A stretch of DNA of 64,000 bases from Branchipolynoe longqiensis (taxonomy: Eukaryota; Annelida; Polychaeta; Phyllodocida; Polynoidae), in the NCBI GenBank assembly GCA_030323885.1, contig CM059198.1:74547045-74611044 (forward strand). Direction: 5' to 3'. The notes below the pieces were generated by a model. It saw only the letters and a program-made list of their open reading frames with translations. It was not told the DNA's origin and did not search any database. This document shows, one piece after another, positions 10,027-21,651 of this stretch (its first letter is position 1; every line of letters starts with the position of its first letter). Position numbers and translations under genes: made by a program.

Positions 10027-10221
10027 GTTGTAGGCAGCATGGACGCCCACCCGAGCCGCTACTCGGCCACCGTGCGAGTCCAGCAACACCGCCAGGAGAT
10101 CATTGATGATCTCAGCTCAATGATCAAGGAACTCCTCCTGCAGTTCTACCGGTCTACGCGCTTCAAGCCCACCCGCATCATCTTCTACCGGGATGGCGTC
10201 TCCGAAGGACAATTCAACCAG
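10027..10221 (+). CDS. AGO2: Argonaute exon (PIWI, catalytic Glu and second Asp)
   Basis: The acceptor is TTGTAG before 10027 and the donor is CAG|GTGAGT after 10221. The 65 codons in phase 0 read [60 protein letters not shown] and GQFNQ. The Glu of HRQEII (Glu637-equivalent, 'glutamate finger') and the Asp of [11 protein letters not shown] (Asp669-equivalent) are both retained. It is essentially colinear with vertebrate AGO proteins. Confidence 0.97.
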
Positions 10222-10436
10222 GTGAGTCAGCCAACCGGAAGCAGACTATTATCAGGTCAGATTATGATCAGCACCTGACCTCTCGGCAGGAACTAAAGCG
10301 CTGAACCAACACTGTGCCTTTTCTGTCAGTTCTGAAGGTTCGAGATGGGAGAACCAACCTCATTAGAACATATCCACAGTAGTTAATGTCGTTCTTACTG
10401 CCTCCAAAATGGCAGCGATAAAGGTGGCTGTGTTAC

Positions 10437-10740
10437 GGATCGTGACATAGCTCAGGCGGTAGAGTGTCCACCTGTGAAGGTGTTGGTCATCCTATCGATC
10501 CTGTTAAGTGGATTCATTTGCAGTTTGGTCTATTTTGCGTTCCAACCAGTGGCTGTGGTATATGCTGTCCTGTCTATTGGAAAGTGCATATAAAAGACCC
10601 CTCGCTGCTTATCGGAAAGAATAGTCTATGTGGCGGCAGCAGGTTTCCTCCAAAGAAATATGTCAGAATGACCATATGTTTGACATCCAAAAACAAGTCA
10701 ATGTGCTCTAGAGACAGTAAATTAAACAAACTTATTTTTA
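10437..10740 (+). mobile_element. tRNA-derived SINE-C
   Basis: The head CATAGCTCAGGCGGTAGAGTG resembles a tRNA D-arm/A box. The conserved body follows: CTGTTCCAACC-like, GGCTGTGGTATATGCTGTCC, GTGCATATAAAAGACCCCT, GCTGCTTATCGGAAAGA and GGCGGCAGCAGGTTTCCTCC. The 3' end AATGTGCTCTAGAGACAG ... TTAAACAAAC is the typical tail. Other copies are at 23726 (+), 32256 (-) and 53842 (-). It is unrelated in body to SINE-A/B. Confidence 0.87.
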
Positions 10741-10794
10741 CTTTGGTGGCTATGTTACATGGCGGTGTTGACGTGGTTGCTTGCTCGCGTGCAG

Positions 10795-11031
10795 GTGCTG
10801 CACCACGAACTGCGCGCGGTGCGCAAGGCATGCATCAACCTGGAGGCTGGATACCAGCCAGGCATCACCTTCATCGTGGTGCAGAAGCGCCACCACACGC
10901 GTCTCTTCTGCGCTGACAAGAAGGACCAGATCGGCAAGAGCGGTAACATCCCCGCTGGCACCACTGTCGACGTCGGCATCACACACCCGACCGAGTTTGA
11001 CTTCTACCTCTGCAGCCACGCTGGCATCCAG
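10795..11031 (+). CDS. AGO2: Argonaute exon (PIWI domain)
   Basis: The acceptor is TCGCGTGCAG before 10795 and the donor is CAG|GTAACA after 11031. The 79 codons in phase 0 read [60 protein letters not shown] and [19 protein letters not shown]. These are PIWI core motifs ([17 protein letters not shown] and NIPAGTTVD) found in animal AGO proteins. Confidence 0.97.
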
Positions 11032-11087
11032 GTAACAACTCCCACCAACACCGAAAGTGGGCTTTTGTAAAGTTTGATTCATTCAGA

Positions 11088-11393
11088 TACGCTCGGGGGC
11101 CAAAGCAGTAGAGCATAGGCTTCCTGTGGGGAAGATTGGGGTTTCAAAACCCAGCCACGTCAAACCAATGACAAACAAAATTGATGCTTGTCGCTACTTA
11201 GCCTGGTGCTCAGCGTTACTAGGATCGGACATGGTCGGGCTTGCTCAGTATCAGGATAGTGTGGCTGAGTAGGGTATCAAGTTATGGTGCTGAGGGCCCG
11301 ATCTTCCTTGGGGCAGCACTATAAAGTCATGAGTGTGCACTGCCACAAGTGGTACCTTAGATTTGCTAGGATGTAAAGCCCCAACAAACCAAC
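11088..11393 (+). mobile_element. SINE-A with diverged head
   Basis: The head GGGGGCCAAAGCAGTAGAGC and B-box GGTTTCAAAACCC are diverged. The body (GTCAAACCAATGACAAACAA) and long tail are standard. The element ends TGTAAAGCCCCAACAAACCAAC. Confidence 0.78.
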
Positions 11394-11404
11394 ATCTTTC
11401 TGCT

Positions 11405-11625
11405 TGGTCCCAGACACTCCGCATTATTAGGATAGGGCAAGGACTGGCTGGCTCAGTGCCAGGATAATGTGACTGAGTGGGATATCAGGTCATGGTGCTG
11501 GCAGCCTGGTCTTCCAGTGGGGCAGCACTAAAAAGCTGCCATGAGTGCACACTGTCAAAAGTCGGTACCCATCCTGACATGCCCTTAGATATTGTCAGGG
11601 CGTAAACCTCCAACAACCAACCAAC
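11405..11625 (+). mobile_element. SINE-A, 5'-truncated copy
   Basis: Starts within the body (CACTCCGCATTATTAGGATA) and carries the complete long tail to CAACAACCAACCAAC. It lies directly after the previous SINE copy. Confidence 0.75.
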
Positions 11626-11756
11626 TTTCTGCTTGTCATATTGCCACTAGTCTTATGTAAGAAGCCACCAGAATTTTATTCCTTATCAAGTAGCAAAATA
11701 GCTCTGCGAAGGTCTACCAAATACCCGAAGGTGCACTGATACATACTTGCAGGTGT

Positions 11757-13310
11757 CATTATTGTCCCCACGGGTGGGCAGAGTGATGTAGGATGGGCGG
11801 TGTGATGTAGGATGGGTGGCAGAGTGATGTAAGATGGGCAGAGTGATGTGGGATGGGTGGCAGAGTGATGTAAGATGGGCGGCAGAGTGATGTAAGATGG
11901 GCGGAGTGATGTGGGATGGGTGGCAGAGTGATGTAGGATGGGTGCCAGAGTGATGTAAGATGGGCGGTGTGATGTAGGATGGGTGGCATAGTGATGTAAG
12001 ATAGGCATTGTGATCTAGGATGGGTGGTGATGTAAGATGGGTGGAGTGATGTAATTGTGATGTAGGATGGGTGGCAGAGTGATGGAAGATGGGTCATGGG
12101 ATGTAGGATGGGTGGCAGAGTGATGTAGGATGGGCGGAGTGATGTAAGATGGGTGCTGTGATGTAAGATGGGCAGCAGAGTGATGTAAGATGGGCAGCAG
12201 AGTAATGTAAGATGGGGGGTGTGATGTAAGATGGGTGGCAGAGTGATGTAAGATGGGTGGCAGAGTGATGTAGGATGGGTGGCAGAGTGATGTAGGATGG
12301 GTGGCGGTGTGATGTAAGATGGGTGGCAGAGTGATGTAAGATGGGTGGGGTGATGTAGGATGGGTGGTGTGATGTAAGATGGGCGGCAGAGTGATGTACA
12401 ATGGGTGGCGGTGTGATGTAAGATGGGTGGCAGAGTGATGTAGGATGGGGGATGTGATGTAAGATGGGTGGCAGAGTGATGTAGGATGGGTGGCGGTGTG
12501 ATGTAAGATGGGTGGCAGAGTGATGTAGGATGGGTGGTGTGATGTAGGATGGGTGGTGTGATGTAAGATGGGCGGCAGAGTGATGTACGATGGGCAGTGT
12601 GATGTAAGATGGGTGGCAGAGTGATGTAGGATGGGGGGGTGTGATGTAGGATGGGTGGTGTGATGTAAGATGGGCGGCAGAGTGATGTACGATGGGCGGT
12701 GTGATGTAAGATGGGTGGCAGAGTGATGTAGGATGGGGGATGTGATGTAAGATGGGTGGCAGAGTGATGTAGGATGGGTGGCGGTGTGATGTAAGATGGG
12801 TGGCAGAGTGATGTAGGATGGGTGGTGTGATGTAGGATGGGTGGTGTGATGTAAGATGGGCGGCAGAGTGATGTACGATGGGCAGTGTGATGTAAGATGG
12901 GTGGCAGAGTGATGTAGGATGGGGGGGTGTGATGTAGGATGGGTGGTGTGATGTAAGATGGGCGGCAGAGTGATGTACGATGGGCGGTGTGATGTAAGAT
13001 GGGCAGCAGAGTGATGTAAGATGGGCAATGATGTAAGATTGGTGGCAGAGTGATGTAGGATGGGTGGCAGAGTGATGTAAGATGGGTGGTGTGATCTAAG
13101 ATGGGTGGCAGAGTGAAGTATGATGGGGGATGTGATGTAGGATGGGTGGTGTGATGTAAGATGGGCAGCAGAGTGATGTAAGATGGGTGGCAGAGTGATG
13201 TAAGATGGGCGGTGTGATGTAAGATGGGCAGCAGAGTGATGTGTAGGATAGGTGGCAGAGTGATGTAGGATAGGCGGTATGATGTAACATGGGCAGAGTG
13301 GTGTAACATG
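11757..13310. repeat. 19-22-bp minisatellite, 1.55 kb, in Argonaute intron
   Basis: Variants of GTGATGTAAGATGGGCGGCA (GA) are repeated about 75 times, including higher-order repetition (blocks near 12400-12700 and 12700-13000 recur almost identically). It ends about 145 bp before the acceptor at 13455. Long His/Ser/Pro/Thr/Ile-rich frames on the minus strand (up to 525 codons) come only from the repeat. Confidence 0.92.
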
Positions 13311-13455
13311 GGCTTTATCCTTCGACTTTGGCCCATTTGAAAACACTCCGGCCGCTTGCTCAGACTATTGCGTCTGTGGGCCGCTGTCTTTCGATCCCAT
13401 TGTTACTGTATGCATGTCTGCCTTGCCTTCTGAGCCTTCCCGCTGTCTGCTCCAG

Positions 13456-13655
13456 GGCACAAGCCGGCCGTCACACTACCACGTCCTGTGGGACGACAAC
13501 CACTTCAACGCAGACGAGCTGCAGATGCTCACCTACCAGCTGTGCCACACGTATGTGCGCTGCACGCGGTCCGTGTCCATCCCCGCGCCTGCGTATTACG
13601 CGCATCTGGTCGCCTTCCGGGCCCGCTACCACCTGGTGGAGAAGGAGCACGACAG
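13456..13655 (+). CDS. AGO2: Argonaute exon (PIWI, catalytic His), last constitutive exon
   Basis: The acceptor is TGCTCCAG before 13456 and the donor is GACAG|GTGAGT after 13655. It reads [60 protein letters not shown] and VEKEHD plus two bases (AG) of the next codon. The His in YYAHLVAF is the fourth DEDH residue (His807-equivalent). Both candidate terminal exons supply C to complete a Ser codon and then continue in frame. The intron to the nearer one is 10.5 kb. Confidence 0.97.
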
Positions 13656-13714
13656 GTGAGTGCCTGGAGGAGAGGGGGCACTTTGACAGGCCAACTTCAC
13701 AGAGGCTTTGCTCT

Positions 13715-14220
13715 TATAAATATATATATTAATATATATCTATATCATGGAGGTTTTTCTCTTTTAAATATATAAATATTTATATATGTCATGGAGGTTT
13801 TTCTATACATATTTATACATACCTCCCACTTGGCCAATCTTTCGTAACGCCCACCCCTTTTTTTTCTCTTTTTTTTCCTTTTTTTTGTGACAAGTTTTTT
13901 ATTCTGCCCATAACGTATAAGCGTGCTTGTTTTCAACGCTGGAACCCTTAAACGCCCATATGTGCGTAAACAGCCTCCCCCAACTTCAATGATTTGCCAA
14001 TTTAAATGCCCAGGGCGTTAACCTGTGAGAATACGGGATATATATGTACATATGTATACATAATTATATATATTTAAAAGAGAAAAGCCTCCATGATATA
14101 TATATGACCATATGGGTATATATGTATATATATATATATACGAGTAGGCCAAATTCATGGAATCTATTCTCTTAAATTTATATTGATATATTTCATTGGC
14201 CAAATTCATGGCATTTCTAT
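13715..14220. repeat. AT-rich region with inverted copies and a MITE-like segment
   Basis: ATATATATCATGGAGGTTTTTCTC at 13740-13800 is repeated and is inverted at about 14070-14105 (GAGAAAAGCCTCCATGATAT). Between them, about 13840-14044, lies a sequence resembling the element at 19547-19684 (AAACGCCCATATGTGCGTAA, CAATGATTTGCCAATTTAAA, CAGGGCGTTAACC, GAATACGG). It looks like nested, decayed inverted-repeat elements. Confidence 0.55.
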
Positions 14221-14759
14221 ATATTATATCTAGTCGCTGTATGGAGATGCTTCCTACTGAGTGTGGACGGTTGTGGGTGGGGGGGGGGGACTCACTGGTT
14301 TTAACTGTGTGCTTCATATTGTTTATTATATTACAAAACTAAAATAGTTGATTTGATTGCATTCAGCTAATTACTGGCTTTTGTCAGTTGTAATCTCAAG
14401 AAGCTTGTAAAGAGTTGTTCCTGAAACTGCATGCTAACTGGATTTTGAACTGGACTTAAAAATGTTAACTTTATGTGGCATCTTTTCATTGTATCACTGC
14501 AATTGAGCCTTTGTTCTGTTATTGTTTAAGCACCTGCCACTTGATTTATTCAATGCAAGATGGTGGATGGGAAATTGCAGGCATGATATATTTAGTCACA
14601 ATTTCAGTGGGGTTATTTGTGCGTATCAAGTATCGAAGCCCACAAAAAAGTTTAATTCAAATTAATTCTGGTTTCTATCAATCACCAAATTTAGTTGTGG
14701 ATTAGTAGAATCTTAATTGTTTCACACAAAATGTCATGTTGAAGTTCCACGGTAGCATA
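14221..14759. other. Unassigned intronic sequence
   Basis: A G-run near 14279-14289 and otherwise AT-rich unique-looking sequence. No exon is supported. Confidence 0.55.
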
Positions 14760-16380
14760 TGCGAAATTGTGGACAGATTAAATTATTTATTCAGTCATAT
14801 GGTTAACTTCAAAATTGTTGCCAGATTAATTGGCATTTGATCATGCTATAAATTGTGGACATCTTCATTGACATTTAATCACATGGTTATGTTCAAAATT
14901 GTTGAAAGCTTTATTGACATTCGATCATGCAGTTATGTTCAAAATTGATTACATTTATTGACATTCAATCGCGCAGTTATGTTCAAAATTGTTGACAGAT
15001 TAAATAACATTCAGTCATGTTCTGTTCTAAATTGTTGACACTCATTGACATTCAATTACACAGATATGTTCAAAGTTGACAGATTTATTTACATTCAATC
15101 ACACCGTTATGTTAAAATTGTTTACATTTATGACGCTCAATCATGCAGTTATGTTCAAAATTGTTTACATTTATTTACATTCAATCATGCAGTTATGTTC
15201 AAAATTGTTTACATTTGTTTACATTCAATCATGCAATTATGTTCAAAATTGTTTACATTTATTTACATTCAATCATGCAGTTATGTTTAAAATTGTTTAA
15301 ATAAACATTCAATCATGTAATGTTCAAAATTGTTTACATTTATTTACATTCAATCATGCAGTTATGTTTTAAGTTATTGACAGGTTTATTGACATTCAAT
15401 CATGCAGTTATGTTCGAAGTTGATTCCATTTCTTTACATTCAATCATGTAGTTATGTTCAAAATTGTTTACATTTATTTACATTCAATCATGCAGTTATG
15501 TTCAAAATTGTTTAAATAAACATTCAATCATGTAATGTTCAAAATTGTTTACATTTATTTACATTCAATCATGCAGTTATGTTTTAAGTTATTGACAGGT
15601 TTATTGACATTCAATCACGCAGTTATGTTCAAAGTTGATTCCATTTCTTTACATTCAATCATGCAGTTATGTTTTAAGTTTTTGACAGGTTTATTGACAT
15701 TCAATCACGCAGTTATGTTCAAAGTTGATTCCATTTCTTTACATTCAATCATGCAGTCATGTTTTAAGTTTTTGACAGATTTAATTACACTCAATCACAT
15801 AATTATGTTCAAAGTTGTTACAGATTTAATGACATTCAGTCATGTTATGTTCTAAATTGTTTACTATTATTGACATTCAAATATGTGGTTATGTTAAAAG
15901 TTGACACATTTATTTACATTCAATCCTGCAATTTTGTTCAAAATTGGTATCATACTATGTTCTAAATTATTAACACTCATTGACATTCAAACATGCAGTT
16001 ATGTTCAAAGTTTTTGACACATTTATTTTCATCCAATCATGCAATTCTGTTCAAAATTGTTTACATATTGCATTCAATCATGCCGTTGTGTTCAAAGTTG
16101 TTGACACATTTATTTACATTCAATCACGCAGTTAATTTAGAAGTTTTTGACATTTATTTGCTGATTTGTTTATATTTATTTACATTCAATCACACAGTTA
16201 TGTTAGAATTTGTGAACAGATTTATTTACATTCAATCACGCAGTTATGTTAGAAGTTAACACATTTTTTACATTCAATCACTCAGTTATGTTCACAACTT
16301 TTTACATTTACTTACATTCAATCAACCAGTTAGGTTCAAAATTGTTTGCATTTATTGACATTCAATCATGCTGTTATGGG
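14760..16380. repeat. 44-bp minisatellite, about 1.6 kb
   Basis: Units of the form ACATTTATTTACATTCAATC + ATGCAGTTATGTTCAAAATTGTTT are repeated with substitutions and small indels from about 14780 to 16378. Some blocks (for example 15290-15400 and 15500-15600) recur as higher-order units. Short open frames with HSIMQLC-type repeats are by-products. Confidence 0.92.
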
Positions 16381-16759
16381 CAATTCATTCACCCCAAAAT
16401 GACCCACATATGCACAAGCTTGACCTCTCATGGTAGCCATGTTGCTGGTTCTCACCACTTTGGTTGGGCTTGTCTGGTTGATTGTTGTTGTTTTGTGCTT
16501 CTATCTGAGTGTGTGTTTGCACCTATGATGTAGTTGTATGCACCTCGTGCTTCACCATGAGACAGTTACTTATATGGACAGTGCTTCCCCTTCTTGTGCA
16601 TCTCTGAATGTTGTCTGCGGCGAACAGTAAATGTCGTCTGCTGTCACAAAGATAATCAATCGATTACAACTTTTAGATTGAAGAATACATTTTGCGTGGA
16701 AAATGGTGACCTTTTTTTCATTGAAAAATGCACACACTATGTACATATTTTGTTTAAGG

Positions 16760-16870
16760 ATATTTCTATGTGTATATATATGGATATATATATTATATAA
16801 TCTATATATTTACATTTACTTACGTAGTATATATATGGATATATATATATATTATAATCTATATATTTCA
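16760..16870. repeat. TA-rich microsatellite
   Basis: Alternating TATATATGGATATATATATTA runs in the Argonaute intron. Confidence 0.8.
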
Positions 16871-17664
16871 TAGACATATTTTTTGTGTGATTTCTTTTAT
16901 TTTAAGCAATTTAATTGACAACATGTAACTTTTCATTGCAATTATCACGCGGAAATAATATGCATATATATTTATTTTAGAATGTAATTAACAACAGATG
17001 ACCCTTGGTCAAAACTGACATGTGTTCAGAATGTAATTGACGGCAGACGACATTTAGTGATGGCGGCCATGTGGAGGGAGGGGGTGGCGGGGTGATAGGG
17101 TTCAGACAATTAATGGTGACTAGAGTAATCTCGAATCCTGTTTCTAGTGCTTTATGAAGCCTACGTTGTGGGACGATACCAAACTATGAGCTAGTTGTTT
17201 CAGGTATACTGCAGTACCCCCCCCCCCCCCTCCATCTCCTCTCACTGTAGAGCTTTGCGTTTAGTTCTAAGACTGCACCCCTCCCCCTCCACACACACGC
17301 AGACGCAGACGCGCACACCATATGTATTAATTATGTTAGTGTACAGTAAAAGCGCAATCAAGCACTACAATAGCAAATTTTAAAGTTAAACTAACAAAAT
17401 TAAAAAAAATTATTATTGAAATAGTGAAGCACCGTTTCTTTTTCGTTTTTTAAATCATGAAAAAAGGACACGTGTTGGAATGATTAACTGTTATTTTTGG
17501 TTAGTGCGTTACTAGTTCTGCGAGGTTGTTCTCACAGTTGTGTTAGGGACCGTCCAAAGTTGTCAACATTTTCAAGGTCGTGCAAAGAGTACTACTTTTC
17601 CAGACCCCGCTCTACGCCGTTCCCTTCCCCACCAAAAGTAGTACACATCAATATTTTACTACAG
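16871..17664. other. Unassigned intronic sequence
   Basis: AT-rich intron with a C-run near 17217-17231. The block near 17540-17645 (GTTGTCAACATTTTCAAGG, AAAGTAGTAC) has loose relatives at 58364-58410 and 59080-59130. No exon is supported. Confidence 0.5.
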
Positions 17665-17865
17665 ACCCAGACGGGGTGGCTGAATGAGTTGAACGCTCGC
17701 CCATAGGTCATGGGATTCGAACCATGGTCAAATCAAACCAATTACTTTTAAATGTATACTTGTCACTACCTAGCCTGACGTTCGGCATTACTAGGATAGG
17801 GCAAGAAGCAGTGGAATAAGGAAGACCAATTGTCTGCGATTTAAAATTCAGACCCGTTTACCTCA
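17665..17865 (+). mobile_element. tRNA-derived SINE-B (short-tail type)
   Basis: The head CAGACGGGGTGGCTGAATGA and B box GGGATTCGAACCATGGTCAA are followed by the SINE-A/B body. The element then switches to the short-tail module AAGCAGTGGAATAAGGAAGA + CCAATTGTCTGCGATTT instead of the long tail. Confidence 0.82.
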
Positions 17866-18816
17866 AATTTGGGAAATTGAGACCCTTTTACCTCATATTT
17901 CCTATTTGGGCACTACCGTGAAAAATAATATGTACTTTCAACAAATATTTCGTACTTTAAATAAAAAATTGGTATACACATTTTTTTATTTTGCATATTG
18001 TCGTTCTGATAAAAGTTGTACTTGACTGACACCCCTCCCCCTCTCCCTGTCATGCGCATTGTACGAGCGTGGAAATGTTGATAACCTTGCACAGCCCCAT
18101 AGTGACTTTTTTACCGGACTGTTTGTGGGGAGCAGGCCCAGTGGTAGAACCCAGCCCACACCCTGAAAACTGGGGGCGGGCTGATTCATTACACACAAAC
18201 AAAGCACGCAAGTCTGTGCCCTTAGTGAGAAAGTGGTACACGACCAGGAATTAACCCGTGTCCAACGCAGTATGCGCCATGTCTTTGGGTGAGAATCCAA
18301 GCGTGTCTAATTGGTAGTGGTATTTTGAATAAAAGGTAATCATTAAACAAGATTAAAGTTAATCACAGGTAATAAGATGTTAGACCTTTTTTTGGGGGGG
18401 GGGGGAAACAAAAAACGACATTTTGTTGATTCTGTAACTGTAGGCGATGTAATTAAAGAAAACAATTGGTAATATTGGAGGTGGTGTGCAGTGGATTAAT
18501 TTGTTTAATATGATTAATGAGGTGGGGGGGAGTTAATGTTGGTGGGGTGTATATTAATTTTAGAACTGTGATTAAAGTGACAAATTGGAAGTATTGTGTG
18601 TGAGATGCAATGGAGGAACGCTAGAATTAGGGACTTAAACTCATATAGGGGGAAAACCCCAACTAACTATAATGTAATCGAAATGAGCTAGTATGACGCT
18701 GGTGATGCGGGTGGGGGGTGGGGGAGAACCACCCGAACACCTTAGTGGACGATAATAAATGCCTCAAGGGTACTATGTACATATCTATATGCATAGTGTA
18801 TGTATGCATACATGTA
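17866..18816. other. Unassigned intronic sequence
   Basis: AT-rich with poly-T/G tracts (18387-18405) and TA-rich runs near 18775-18810. I see no exon or recognised element. Confidence 0.5.
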
Positions 18817-19272
18817 CCGTCTCAAAAGGTGATTTGTCCACGTAACGATTGACACAAAACAGCGCAGGAACGGTTACATTGATAAACAAGAAGATAACGA
18901 CATTTGCTTCAAATCAATATATGTTCTATTGAGAGTAAAAAAATAAATAAAGCAGGTTATCCTGAGCAAATGCATATTTGCGTCACAAACAGATAGTATG
19001 TTGATCATTACAATGGACAAAGTTTTGTTCCATATTAGTTAACGTGATTTCTTTTGTCCACGTAATGATTGACACAAAACAGCACAGAAACAGTTACACT
19101 GAAAACACAAGACAAAGACATTTGCTTCAAATCAATGTGTATTCTATTCAGAATATGAAATGTGTAAAGATAAAGCAGGTTATCCTGAGCCGATGCATAT
19201 TTGCGTCTTAATCAGATAGTATGTTGATCATTACAAGTTTTATCCCATGTTAGTTATCACCTTGTGAGACAG
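18817..19272. mobile_element. Dimeric MITE with GAGACNGTCTCAAAAGGTG ends
   Basis: ACCGTCTCAAAAGGTGAT at the left and ATCACCTTGTGAGACAGTCT at the right are inverted repeats. The interior has two tandem copies of a roughly 210-bp block (GATTGACACAAAACAGC ... ACATTTGCTTCAAATCAAT ... GTTGATCATTACAA). Single-copy relatives are at 28385-28633 and 61392-61650. Confidence 0.8.
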
Positions 19273-19290
19273 TCTCGTGTGTATATGACC

Positions 19291-19533
19291 ACTACCCTAA
19301 ATGGCCCATCTAAAGTCGATATCATGGTCGGTCGATTTAGAGAGGTTTTACTGTATAGTAAAACCTCTAACCGACCACCTCCACAGATCGACCACTCCCC
19401 TCTATCGATCGGTTTATTTGGGTCCCAACAATACCATTGTAACCATATTCTAACTCCCTAAGCCGACCGCCTCCCTAAATGGACCACTTTAAGTCGGACC
19501 CAAGGTCAGTCGATTTAGAGAGGTTTTACTGTA
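19291..19533. mobile_element. Mariner-type MITE, CAGTAAAACCTC ends, plus a half copy
   Basis: Full copy 19352-19533 runs from TAGTAAAACCTCTAACCGAC to GAGAGGTTTTACTGTA, with TA at both borders. It is preceded directly by a right-half copy ending GAGGTTTTACTGTA. A relative of about 195 bp is at 34472-34668. TA target duplication and these ends suit a Tc1/mariner-derived non-autonomous element (inference). Confidence 0.78.
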
Positions 19534-19546
19534 TGTGTGTACACCG

Positions 19547-19684
19547 TATTCTCGCGGGTTGATGCCCATGTGTGGGTTAACGCCCCCTCCTTAAATGCCC
19601 ATGTGTGGGTAAACGCCCACCACCCACTTCAGCGATTTGCCAATTTAAACGTCCAGGGCATTAACCCGCTCGGATACGGTATAT
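19547..19684. mobile_element. Short MITE, ACCGTATTCTCGCGGGTT ends
   Basis: The left ACCGTATTCTCGCGGGTTGA pairs with the right TTAACCCGCTCGGATACGGT. The interior has repeated AAATGCCCATGTGTGGGT. It is about 138 bp and related to sequence at 13840-14044. Confidence 0.75.
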
Positions 19685-20229
19685 AAAAGGCCCACTAAGA
19701 CTAGGCGCCCACACACTGCCCACCCCCACCCCCTGCCACATCCTGCCACCTTCAGCTGTCACCTCGTTGACACTTGTTGCCGTTGCCATGACAGACAGAG
19801 TTGTACCACATCTGATATATTAATTCTTCTGTTTTGGTTTTGGTTTCAGTTCGTCAGAGAACTGGGGTCAAAGGTCAGAAACTATCTTTGAAACCTTACA
19901 TTACAAATTCACCTTCTTTCAGTAACTCCCCGTCCTTCCGCAGGGTGTCGCGGCGCTCCCCATGCCGCCCACCCCCTGGCTTTTTTTTTTTTTACCCCCT
20001 TGCCCCCTTAATTTATTTTTGTCCATTGCCCCCCCCCCCTCCCCTTTTTTCCTTTTTTTTTTGCGGCTGGCCATCCACTGTCACAGCTCAAACACACCAG
20101 GCTTGCCTCGTGAACATTTTTTTTATAGACACTGCTTCGTGTGATAAAAACATGTCTAAGTGACATTTTGCATAGACACTGTTCACCGATTACAAATATA
20201 TATATATATACATATATGTACATCTATAT

Positions 20230-20848
20230 ATGGGTTGTCAAAAACTGTGTACCACTTACATGCAAACCAAAAGTGAAAACATTCCAAATAATAGCAGAAT
20301 CCATATTCATATGACCATCCTATTATGACCTTCGATGTTGCTAGGACATAAACCAACAAACAAACATTCATATGTTGTGCAAATGTCACAATTGAAAGTT
20401 GTTTCTTTTTTCACTTTTTGATTTCATACAAATTGAGAAAGCTGTTAAAATTAACCGTGTAACATCCATCCATAACATCATTTTAATACACGTCTATAAC
20501 ATCATTATAATACACATCCATAACATCATTTTAACAACAAATTCAAACAAGATTTTATTCATTACAGTTTAGCCAAAAGAATTGTTTCTTACAAGAAGAA
20601 AGGTTTTTTAAATGTTTGGGTAGATGTATGGTGTCGACGTGCAAACTTTCATATTTTATCTTTAGCACAAAATAATAGCATATTTTTGGATACATTTTTG
20701 GGGGGATAGATTAAATACATGTACTATGTAGTATTGCTAACATACTTAATACAAGGAGTCAACAATAACTGCATACATAAGACAACATCATCACCAATGT
20801 AACATCGAAATCAAAATTGTGGTACACATTTTCTGAGAATGACCCTTA
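20230..20848 (-). mobile_element. MITE with GGGTCATTCTC ends, interrupted by a SINE-A fragment
   Basis: The right end (ATTTTCTGAGAATGACCCTT) and internal blocks (CAAACCAAAAGTGAAAAC, TTCCAAATAATAG, ATAACATCATTTTAATACA) match, in opposite orientation, the element at 23038-23615. A SINE-A tail fragment (CTATTATGACCTTCGATGTT ... ACAAACAAAC) sits at about 20318-20368. A three-copy repeat of about 33 bp lies at 20460-20540. Confidence 0.65.
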
Positions 20849-21650
20849 AAATAATCTATTATTATTGTCATTAGTGTTATTATTAATATTCCCCACCAGT
20901 TTATCAAATAAAGGCCGAACAAGAGTAAATTGTTTGTGACGTACCCCACTGCCCAGTTGTAAGCTTTGGACTGTCCCTAGTGCTGTGTCTACAGCTTGTA
21001 TACGTTTCATACCAAAGTGTTCGCGAACGGATATAATACAATAACTACAAAATGATGCATCTTTGATAGATAGTGTTAGCACGGTCTTGCTTCCCCCTCC
21101 CCCTCCCCCACCCCTTTAAACAAATATTTTTTCAATTACTTTTTTTGTGATGGTTGATGAGGCCTGGCTATGGTGTTGGGGTGGTTTATGCAAACACGTA
21201 CAATTAACCACAATATGGCTGCAGAGAGTTGAGCGCTTGTCTACAAATCTATAAAAAACCTCCAACAATTACTGTTTCCTGTTTATTAAAGTATAATAAC
21301 ATGGATGTATATCAGTAATTCCACATGTCAATTTGAAATAGTCTTCTTGACGTAGGTGGGCATAGGCTGCTACTACCATAGGTTTGGCAGGTTTACCGGC
21401 TGCCAAGAAATGTGTAGCCCGTCAGGGGAAATAATCTCAAATTAACGCAAGCGACAAGGGACTGTAGGTTAGCGGCTAGTCTAGGTCTAGCAGGACAGTG
21501 GGATTGCAGTCAACACCGGTAGTGTTAACCTTAATGTGCTATAACTAGTTGAATTAACCCAAATGACGTCATGACGCTTGTTAGTGACAGGTGGTGTGAC
21601 ATCATGGGACCGCCCACCCCTTTGCCTGGCAGTCGTCTATAGGCCGTTAC
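20849..21650. other. Unassigned intronic sequence
   Basis: A CCCTCCCC tract near 21090-21115 and otherwise no identifiable exon or repeat. It ends at the MITE starting near 21652. Confidence 0.5.
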
Positions 21651-21651
21651 C

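Noticed and set aside
11676..13346. His/Ser/Pro/Thr frames of up to 525 codons on the minus strand
   Set aside because: Frames follow a 19-22-bp repeat in an Argonaute intron and shift register freely.
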